64,000 bases of DNA from Cercophora sp. LCS_1 (taxonomy: Eukaryota > Ascomycota > Sordariomycetes > Sordariales > Lasiosphaeriaceae): NCBI GenBank assembly GCA_036250225.1, contig JAPZLL010000023.1:1-64000 (forward strand). Reading direction: 5' to 3'. Every line of letters begins with the position of its first letter. The stretch's first letter is position 1. Positions 55,701 to 64,000 of this stretch are shown here, piece after piece. Made by a program: the position numbers and the translations under genes. A model generated the notes under the pieces. It had not been told where the DNA came from. It made no database searches and saw nothing but the letters and a program-made list of their open reading frames with translations.

Positions 55701-58091
55701 GGATATAACATCCTAGCTAGGGAGCTGCATCAGCATGCCGGTAAATTTGGTGTCGCGCGGGACCCCCCAATAACTGGATGCGTGGAAAGACTCCTTACGA
55801 AGCCACCGCGAGATGCCGGGACAGCAGCTACCTTGTTCGGATATTTTACTACACGCCTGAGCGATCTTGGTCAGAATCATGTTGCCAAGTTGAAGGATGC
55901 TGCAATTGTCCCTGTCATGAGGAAGACGGACCCTAGCGATAAGTCGAGGACATCGCTCGTTTACTTGAAGCCGAAAAACTGTTACCTCGGCAGTTCGACG
56001 ATCTACGGAGAAATCTTTGACTTTGTCGATTTTGGAAGTGACGCCAACACGTTTCTCTTCAAATGCGGCGCAAAGAGTGAGCCGACAAAGGTAGAGATTG
56101 CCTATCAGGCTTGTGGAGAGCCGGCAAGGCTCCTGAGTGTACTGCAGAGCCCGGAAAAGTATCTCAACCTTCTCCGCTCACTCGTTGACGACCTTGCGAC
56201 CCTGAAGCGAGATAAGGAGCTATACAAGATGATGAAAACATCGCCATGGCTGCTCGGCTTCCGGGAGCTGACTTCGGGCAAGAACAAAGGTGACTCGTAC
56301 GATGAAGATGATGCGCCAGTCAGACAATATCAACTCGCATCGGCAAGCCAGATTGTTATCCTCGATGACATCATCAGCTACCGACTGTTTAAGGAGTCAC
56401 TGCTGTGTGCGCCAGAGGAGGATGCGTTGGAGCTGTTCTATATGGCCCTTGGCTCCGAGACCCTTGGCTCTAAGGTTCAGGAGGAGGTAAAGATTGGGTC
56501 ACACTCGGCAAACCAAGACAACGCGCAGCGTTTGCGCAAGCACGTCCTCGAGCGGTCGAAGCTTTTCCTATACGAGTACGCCAAGTACAAGCGGGACTCG
56601 ATCAAGCACGATGAAAGGTGGCTCGAAAAGAACCTGCAGGTAGAGACGGTCCGATCGGTAGCACTACGACGATCACTCATGGGTCATGGGCAGTCCCACG
56701 TGGAAAAGCGATCTGCGGCTACCGTTCACACGGGGGGACGCTGGGTTCTGTACATCGCCGCTGAAGGCCAGCTCGACATGTATCAAGTTGGACAGGCCAT
56801 TTGCCAGCTATTGTTGGCACGCCCCAGTCAGCAGGCCTACATCTACTTTGAGCCATTCTTGAAACTCGATCTTCTCGACCTTCGGGCTCGTGGTTACAAT
56901 GTCGACCGCATCCTTCGTCAGAAAGCGGCCGAGGCCAGGATAGCCGAGGAGGAAAGACGGAAGGCATTGGAAGCAGAGCAGAAGCGAATTCAGGAGCGGG
57001 AACAGGAGTGGACGCGTGAAACACGGGCCGTAGAGGCAGCTGCGAGAGAGGCTACCAGGACACCTGAGCGGGAACGCATGCCGGGAAGCTTTCAGGAATC
57101 GCCCGAAGAAGAGCCAGCCGCCGCAAAGGGGAACAAACCTAAGAGGGGCCTTTTCTCCAACCTCACCCGACGCCTTGGCTTTGAGACGGACGACGACTCA
57201 CAAAAGCAGCTCGAAAACTTCCTCCCGCCACCCGAACCAGTTCAGAGCACACCAGCCGGGCCGGCACCTGGGTCACACGGAGGTCAGAAGCCCAAGGATG
57301 ATGGAAGGGTGACGAGCCCTGCGGCGGTGCAGCAAAATCTCCTCAATGCGATCAAGTCGACGCGGGCGCACGACTCGTCCAAATTGTTCTCTCGACCGCA
57401 ACAGACCGAAGTCAAGGAGCAGGGCACATATTGCGACGCGAAACCGGCGCAGAACATCAACTTCGCGGCCGAGGCGCCCGGCGGCATGCGCGTTTTTGTA
57501 GCAAAGAATTTGTCGGTTGACCCAGGAACGTTTCTCGCCGCAAACATCGGAAACATCAAGCAGTTTGAGGCGGTACTTGAGGATGTCGGCAGCGTCTACG
57601 GATTGTCAAGCAGGTCTCTACACATCTTCTATGACGACCATGGCGGCACCATCGCATTCAACAGCAACGGCAGCATCTTTTGCAACTTGAGGTGGTTCAA
57701 CCAGCTGCATTCGGCCAAGTTCAGGAGCCCTAGTGGGAGCGGCGGTCGCATAGAGGCGACGACGTGGTGGTGGGTTGTGCTGGCGCACGAGTTGGCCCAT
57801 AACCTCGTGGAGCTGCACAACTCGGAGCACAGTTACTACACGTGAGTCCCACACATGTGGCCCTTGTCATTGTGGTGGGTTTTGTGCTGACATGGATGGT
57901 GCAGGGAATCGTTTATACAACAGTACTTCCCGAAGATGATGGAGAAGGCGGTTCATCTGGCAGCGAGTGGGACTGCGTCTCCGCCCGAACCGTCCGGTGT
58001 GGCAAGCACTGGGTCCGCTTCGGCACAACAGTCGCTGCCACCACCTCCGCCGTACCCGGGGCCGATGGGTTACCAGAGCCTGCTGGACTGA
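52707..58091 (+). CDS. DUF3684 giant protein: sacsin-like ATPase plus HExxH tail
   Basis: Predicted 1773 aa from two exons: 52707-57841 and 57905-58091. The N terminus is a GHKL/HSP90-like ATPase of sacsin type: TLRELIQNAADAQ (residue 44, N-box), VVENDGQPFT (G1) and IGAFGVGFYSVFADCEE (G2, from residue 123). The middle contains the family-wide DUF3684 body with no catalytic motif I know. Residues about 1410-1470 are charged helix (AEEERRKALEAEQKRIQERE). Near the C end LAHELAHNLVELHNSEHSYY begins close to residue 1692; it has the HExxH zinc-peptidase motif followed by further His and Glu. The last exon adds ESFIQQYFPKMMEKAV and a Pro-rich tail. Function is unknown; chaperone-like activity is inferred from the ATPase. 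Confidence 0.92.
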
Positions 58092-59156
58092 ATGGCGTCC
58101 CATCTCGGGACGAAGTCGGCGTGATGGGGTCGGAAGGATGGGGTCGGAAGGATGGATCGGAAGGATGGCCCCTTTTACTGTAACCCCTGGAGGTCTTTGC
58201 ATTGTCGGGTTTCGGGTTGTTTGGGTAGATGTCAGCTGAGATAGAGGGCGCTAGGTACACACTGAAGGCGCATATGGTCACTTGGGCAAGGGAGACGGAT
58301 CAGATACGGATACAACATGGCTTTCCACCCGTGAGGAAATCCCCGCATAAACGTGCGGGCATGCTAGGTTCCTAGGTTTGCAGGGCCAAGAGCTGCAGGC
58401 CAAGATGTTTCCGATGAGGATGTTACCCCGCTCTGAATCTATGTATCAAGCAGATGGCATTGCAGATGTGGTGATGCCGAGCCATCCCCGAGCAACAACC
58501 GCGCCGCAACAAAGCGCACCCGCAGAGGCAATCAGCACCCGGAATACGTCCTTGTCTGCCATTGTCAAATCAACGAGCGTCGAGACGCATCTGCCGGTTA
58601 AACAGCTCACAGTATGCTCTCAGTCCCTGTGCCTGGGACGTCTCGGAGGGTGGCACAACGGCCGGCAAACGGTTTCGTCGGCTCATACCCCGCCATTGAT
58701 CTGCAACTGGTGTGCAAACACTGCCTCTGTCTACCCGTGAGACGACCAGAGGGAGGAGGAGATGGCCGATCGACACCCCAAAGCCGGATTGAGGAGGAGG
58801 AGGAGGAGTTGTTGGCACCCGTTGCTTTTGCCTCTTACGGTTGGACCATAAATAATTGTCAACGTCCTGATGTCAAGCCTCGTTGGATTTTACTCCTCCA
58901 TCCACTTTCCCATCCGTCCACCTCGCTGAGATATATCCCGCCCGCCAACCGACCTCGTTGACCACCGCCAACCCGCGTGTCCCAATCCGACATCCCGCAT
59001 CCCCTCGGGCGGTTGTAGTTATAAGACACGCCCTCGTCCCACGTCGTCCTCCCTTCTTTATCCTCCCGTCTCTACCTCCTATCCACGCCCCGCCATTCCA
59101 TCCCCTCCCTCTCACTTCAGCTTCTATATCTTGTTGACCTGTCCAAGACCGTCAAA
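58092..59156. promoter_or_regulatory. Intergenic, FDH promoter
   Basis: 1.07 kb between two plus-strand genes. It holds a short tandem repeat at 58123-58168 and CT-rich stretches (58890-58960 and 59030-59110) before the FDH start. A 120-codon frame at 58378-58740 has no motif. Confidence 0.55.
58123..58168. repeat. GATGGGGTCGGAAG tandem repeat
   Basis: Two exact 14-nt copies (58123-58136, 58137-58150) and a third 13-nt variant GATGGATCGGAAG (58151-58163), just after the DUF3684 stop, in its 3' untranslated part. Confidence 0.85.
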
Positions 59157-60960
59157 ATGGTACTTCCTCGCGTTGCTTGCTCCCCGACCCCTTCGCTCCT
59201 CTTTTCTCGCTGTGCCTCATCCCGCACTCCCCTGGCCGCATCGCGCTCTGCCTCGTTAGGACTCCGGGCTTTGCACCATGGCTCGTCAGCTCCCCTGACG
59301 AGACGGCAGCTGCTGGCCAGCAGCCGGCGGAGCGCGGGCGGTCTCGTACCCACAAGCAAGACGGCAATTGCTCGCAACACGGACTCAATTCGGCTGCTAA
59401 CAACACAACGTGAAAAGGTCAAAGTTCTCCTGGTTTTGTACGATGGCGGGAAGCACGCCGAGGAGGTAAGATCAGACCGCAAACTTCCTTTTCTGTTTCC
59501 CATCCCATTCTCACTTTGTCCCTGGCACATGGGTCCACCCGCCCCGATCGGTCGGTCCCAAGTCTCGGACGGAGAATAATAAGCTCGGGGATCCTGATAG
59601 AGCAAAAGACCAAGTGGGTTTCTCTTGCTCACCTCACCCCGGACCTTGCCCGTGCCCTGGAACTCGACCTCCCATGTGAGCGCATGCGGGGTAGCTAGGG
59701 GCACCCCCGCCATTTTACACTCGCTTTCCTGGCACTTGGTCGGAATGGTGGGGCGCTCGCCGGGCCCAAAAAAGGGGCCCGTCTTGGCACAACGCAACCG
59801 AACTCACAATGGGAAACTCGGGGCTAACGCACGTAACTTTATTGCAATAGGTTCCCGAGTTGCTCGGAACGACAGAAAACGAGCTGGGCATCCGCAAGTG
59901 GCTCGAGGACCAAGGTCACACGCTGGTGACAACCTCGGATAAAGAGGGCGAGAACTCGACGTTTGACAAGGAATTGGTCGACGCCGAGATCATCATCACC
60001 ACCCCGTTCCACCCGGGCTACCTGACGGCTGAGCGCCTCGCCAAGGCCAAGAACCTCAAGCTCGCCGTCACAGCCGGCATCGGCTCCGACCATGTCGACC
60101 TCAACGCCGCTAACAAGACCAACGGCGGTATCACCGTCGCCGAGGTCACCGGCTCCAATGTCGTGTCGGTCGCCGAGCACGTCGTCATGACCATCCTGGT
60201 GCTGGTGCGCAACTTTGTGCCCGCCCACGAGATGATTGAGCAGGGCCGCTGGGACGTGGCGGAGGCGGCCAAGAACGAGTTTGATCTCGAGGGCAAGGTC
60301 GTCGGTACCGTTGCCGTCGGCCGCATCGGCGAGCGTGTGCTCCGCCGCCTCAAGCCGTTCGACTGCAAGGAGCTGCTCTACTACGACTACCAGCCCCTGA
60401 GCCCCGAGAAGGAGAAGGAGATCGGGTGCCGTCGCGTCGACACCCTTGAGGAGCTGCTGGCACAGTCCGACGTCGTCACCATCAACTGCCCGCTGCACGA
60501 GAAGACAAGGGGTCTCTTCAACAAGGAGCTGATTGCCAAGATGAAGCCCGGTATGGTTCTTCTTCCTACCCTTTTCCCTTGTCTCGAATCTCAAGGCTGA
60601 CTGTAACACACAGGCTCCTGGCTCGTCAACACCGCTCGCGGTGCTATCGTCGTCAAGGAGGACGTCGCCGAGGCTCTCAAGTCGGGCCACCTCCGTGGCT
60701 ACGGCGGTGACGTGTGGTTCCCCCAGCCCGCGCCTAAGGAGCATCCCCTCCGCTACGCCAAGAACCCCTTTGGCGGCGGCAACGCCATGGTCCCGCACAT
60801 GTCGGGCACGTCGCTCGATGCGCAAAAGCGCTACGCCGACGGCGTCAAGTCCATCCTTGACAGCTACCTGTCTGGCCGCTTTGACTACCGCCCCGAGGAC
60901 TTGATCGTCCACGGCGGTGACTACGCCACCAGGGCCTATGGTCAGCGTGAGAAGAAGTAA
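59157..60960 (+). CDS. fdh: NAD-dependent formate dehydrogenase, mitochondrial
   Basis: Predicted 451 aa from three exons: 59157-59465, 59851-60550 and 60614-60960. Catalyses formate + NAD+ to CO2 + NADH. The first about 80 residues are rich in Arg, Ser, Ala and Leu (LLFSRCASSRTPLAASRSAS), a likely mitochondrial presequence, before the enzyme start REKVKVLLVLYDGG. The D-2-hydroxyacid-type Rossmann fold shows GTVAVGRIGERVLRRL and the NAD-selecting Asp in YYDYQPL. Catalytic features: TARGAIVVKED (Arg), WFPQPAPKEHPLRY (Gln) and PHMSGTSLDAQ (His). Intron 1 is 385 nt, far longer than neighbours. If translation starts later, a cytosolic form is possible; several fungal FDHs lack a presequence. Confidence 0.95.
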
Positions 60961-61335
60961 ATCTGACATTTTAGCCACAAGGGATTAATGAGTTATGAGC
61001 TTGGATATACAAGGGCGCCTACCTAGGCGTTCCCCCGTGTCTTTGTAGTGTATTTAGAAGCGCACAAACAAATCAAACAACGTCAAAACAACCATGATCA
61101 TGCCTTGATTCTTTGGGGAATTCATCGTGACTTTGCTCCCTCGGTGCTTGTCCACCGCCTGTGCCTCTTGGGGTATACAACTACATATATACACTCCCAC
61201 CATAAAAAAGGACAAAACACCTTGCGCCCCCGCAATGTTTCGTGGTCTTTCCCGATCCGTCTTTCCAAAAAAAAAAACACATCGTAGGTTTTTTATACCG
61301 TCATCCAATTAATTAGTAGTAAGCAATAGGTGTCA
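60961..61335. other. Intergenic, convergent 3' regions
   Basis: 375 bp between the ends of the FDH and permease genes. It contains an 11-nt A run near 61266; nothing else was recognised. Confidence 0.6.
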
Positions 61336-63232
61336 TCACCTCCCCCGCTGCCAAAACCTCCACCAGCTCCTGCCTTCCCTCCCGGACCCTTCCCTCTTGA
61401 TCACCCCATCCCGCCCGCGTATGCGCCAGAAATACACCGGAATACCCGCCACAACAAAACCCACCACTATGAGCGTGTGCAACGGTTGCGCAAAAACGGC
61501 CCTGCTCAGCAGGAAAAGACTAACGCAGCAAAATATGATGGGCGTTGTAATCCAGGTCCGGTATGGTCTTTCGAGGTTTGGCTCACGCACTCGGAGCACG
61601 ATGAGACCCAGCACCGTCAGGAAATAGAACGTGTAGCCAGCCACGCCATAAAAGGTCAGCAGCGTGCCGAACTCGCCCACAACAACATACGCGGCGGTGA
61701 GCATGCCATTCAGTACCAGGGCGGGAATGGGGGTGTAGAATAGGCCCATCTCGTCATCACCTACTAAGCGGGCTAGCTTCTTGCTAAACCATGAGCGGGT
61801 GCGTGTCGTTGAGAGGGCCGCGTGTTCGGCGGCAGCGGTACCGGTACCGATTCGCCCGAACACGGCGGGGATATAGCCCTCCTTTCCAGCAACATATACA
61901 AGACGACTGCTGGTAAAGGTCGAGCTGTTGAGGGCGCCGAAGCACGAGGCACTGACGATGAGGGCAAAGATCAACGAGCCCACAGAGCCCCAGACTTTGG
62001 AGCCGAACATAACGGCCACTGTGTTGGTCGAGTTGATGGTGGCCAGGGGTAGAACGAAGAAGTAAGCCACATTCGCAAGGATGTAGCTAACGATGACGAG
62101 TGGCATCGCCGTGTGGATGACCCGTGGTAAGTCCCGGCTTGGGTTACGGAACTCGCCGACAACGTAATTTGTCTGTCGACATGTTAGCCAAGAGCTGGTG
62201 AAAAGTTATGGTTAAAAGACTGACGTTATCCCACCCATCGAATGCCCAGAGGCCAGCATAAAGCGCAACGGCCCAGGCCGACGCATCCAGCTTGGTTCCC
62301 TCAAACCAATCATGATTCTTCCAATCCTGGTTCGCCGTCCCAGAGTGAGAATATCCAGTGGCGGCAACGACGATGCCGATAACCGTAACGCCAAGTAATG
62401 CAACAAATTTCAGGAACATGAGCATGTCGTTCAGTCGTGTCCCCAATCTCGTCGAGACGCAATTCAAGAAGGTGACCATGAACAGACCCACCATCGCGAC
62501 CGACTTGTTGATCCAGGGATTGATAGTCTCCGCCTCTGCTCCAATAAAGGCCCTCACCAGGTACTCGCCCATGATGATGGAAATGATGGCAGCGCTTCCG
62601 GGTTTCAGCACAAGCAGCGCCACCCACGTAAAGAGAAACCCGGTCAACTCTCCAAAGATTTTGGAGAGATAAACCTGCGCCCCTCCATTGAGAGGAATGG
62701 CACCTCCAAGCTCAGCGTAACTGGCAGCCCCCGTCCACGCCAAAACTCCAGCAACCACCCAAATAATGAGAGCTGCCCCCGGTGAGCCAGCATTGACGTT
62801 CACCTGACTTGGTGAAGAAAAGATACCCGAGCCAATTATAAGCCCGACAATAAGCGACAATCCATTCAAGTATGTCAAAGTCTTGTGTTTCTCGAGCGAC
62901 CCTCCTCCCAAGCCTCTAGATGGGTGGCCCGCCGATGCGGACGCCCCAATGGGTGCGTATCCTGCCCCGGTTGTAGATGACAGGGGAAATAGGTTCGACG
63001 CAAAGTCGAACCCAGACCCGACTGAGAAGGAGCGTGCTGGGCGACCGGTCACCGCGGGGTTCGAGTTGTCTAATGGGTCATCTTGTTCGAGGGAGAGCTT
63101 TCGCGATGAGGATATGCTGGCTCGGGAGTCGGTCTCGCTTGTGTCGGCGCCAGGCTCTGAGCTCGCCAGCGACGCAAGTTCCAGCGAGTCCCGCGCATCG
63201 GGCTGCAGGTTGGAGGAGTATAACGGCGGCAT
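61336..63232 (-). CDS. LAT-type amino acid permease (APC superfamily)
   Basis: Predicted 614 aa from two exons: 63232-62225 and 62172-61336. About 115 hydrophilic, Ser-rich N-terminal residues precede 12 membrane segments. The first includes TYLNGLSLIVGLIIGSGIFS, the substrate-binding GSGIF loop of the APC fold. Then come TGAASYAELGGAIPLNGGAQ, WAFDGWDNTNYVVGEFRNP (joined across the intron), SSRLVYVAGKEGYIPAVFGR and LIVLRVREPNLERPYRTW. These resemble the light-chain L-type transporters (LAT, SLC7) and fungal high-affinity methionine permeases. Expected: import of neutral amino acids at the plasma membrane; the substrate is not fixed. The long N tail has many Ser and Lys, as expected for endocytic control by ubiquitination. 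Confidence 0.93.
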
Positions 63233-64000
63233 CGTCTTTGGGAACCTTGATGTCGCGAGTCCGCAATTGGGCTAAGGCGCTATCTACACGCCTAGTCCTC
63301 GCCGTTGGGCCGCTACCATTTCGGCCTTCCTGTCACTGGGTTTCCGAGTTCGGGGCGCTCTTCCTACAAGAGAACGCAAGAGTCGAACGATCGAGACGTA
63401 GTTGGTTGGAAGTGAGTGTACTGTTGCGTAGCACCGATCCAATGGGTCGTAGGAACTGAGATCTAGGTGGAGGATAAATTATCGGTGTGAGAATACGTAT
63501 CGTGTACTTCGTAACCGGTAGTTTGCGCCTAACCAGGGCAAAGAATGGCACCCAAAAACTTTATGAGTGAAAAGGGGAAGCGAAGTTGAAATCGTTCTAG
63601 AATTCGGCCGAGATTGATGGGAATGGAACAGGGAGGTTGCGAACGCCAAGTCCTAAACCCCCCCTGGCTGTTGGCCAGTGCATGTCCCCACAACTCAGTT
63701 GCTTGGCAAGCCACTTTCCTAACGGGTTGCTGCCTTGATGCTCCGAATCCTGAATCCTATTTGGCTGTATGTTTCTTCCTGCGGCGTATGAGGATATTCG
63801 ACTTTTATTGATTGGCTGGCATGCGTAAATAAGACTAAAGTTGAGATCTCTTTGTTGGCGGAGGGCCGTCCTTTCATCAAGTTTGGGCCACGAGCCACAC
63901 TCTACTTCTGTGGCCGTTGCATCGTGGCGCACAGCCAGATTCAATTGCCGGCCGGAACAGCGCAGATCTCGGGAAGCTCAATCCAGCAGCTAAAATATTT
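63233..64000. promoter_or_regulatory. Permease upstream region, window end
   Basis: 768 bp upstream of the permease start. No gene-like frame was found and no repeat was seen. Probably the permease promoter and leader. Confidence 0.5.

Noticed and set aside
59117..59797. 226-codon minus-strand frame
   Set aside because: Antisense to FDH exon 1 and its long intron, with no motif.
1..64000. tRNA, 5S rRNA and CRISPR signals
   Set aside because: I looked for B-box-like GGTTCRANNC blocks and for regularly spaced repeats. Partial hits such as GGTTCGACGCA near 16200 lack the rest of a tRNA.

Overview
The window is nuclear DNA of a filamentous ascomycete, most likely a Sordariomycete (Sordariales-like). 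The evidence is short introns of about 50-120 nt with GTRNGT donors and CTRAY-type branch points, GC-rich exons, a HET-domain relic with C-to-T type damage resembling RIP, and a gene set (DUF4748, DUF3684, questin-oxidase-like, trimethyllysine dioxygenase) typical of Pezizomycotina. I rebuilt 25 intact protein genes by joining open frames across splice sites. Every junction was checked for reading-frame continuity and family continuity. No tRNA, rRNA, CRISPR array or intact transposon was recognised.

Layout. Left end (1-5061): a decayed HET-domain gene, a CHERP-like CID/SR protein gene and a DUF4748 gene built of micro-exons. 5062-19712: a WD40-inositol 5-phosphatase fusion, a questin-oxidase-like protein, PWP2 (divergent from the septin CDC12) and a mitochondrial PDK/BCKDK-type kinase. 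19713-31193: a USP7/Ubp15 deubiquitinase, Tim22, Prp45/SNW1, a p24 cargo receptor and a PhoD-like phosphatase. 31535-41664: a short-chain dehydrogenase, FAD synthase, trimethyllysine dioxygenase, calcineurin A and a cyclase-family protein. 42079-52062: ribosomal protein uL15, proteasome assembly chaperone 3, the DEAH helicase Dhr1/Ecm16, Mediator Med6 and an MMTAG2-like RS protein. 52707-63232: a 1773-residue DUF3684 protein with a sacsin/HSP90-type ATPase at its N end and an HExxH motif near its C end, formate dehydrogenase and an LAT-type amino acid permease.

Functionally this is a core chromosomal region of housekeeping genes, not a secondary-metabolite or pathogenicity island. Three themes recur. 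Ribosome and RNA biogenesis: PWP2 and Dhr1 both act in the small-subunit processome, with uL15, Prp45, Med6, the CHERP-like protein and MMTAG2-like protein. Mitochondrial function: the PDK-type kinase, Tim22, and probably TMLH and FDH through their presequences. Proteostasis: Ubp15, PAC3 and the DUF3684 ATPase. Many neighbours are divergent pairs sharing one intergenic promoter region (PWP2/CDC12, kinase/Ubp15, p24/PhoD, SDR/FAD1, TMLH/calcineurin, PAC3/Dhr1, Med6/MMTAG2).

The least-explained item is the DUF3684 protein, a possible ATPase-metallopeptidase chaperone. Next are three introns that are multiples of three and free of stops, which could give retained-intron isoforms of septin CDC12, Prp45 and the questin-oxidase-like protein. 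All gene models come from sequence reading alone; no transcript or database evidence was available.
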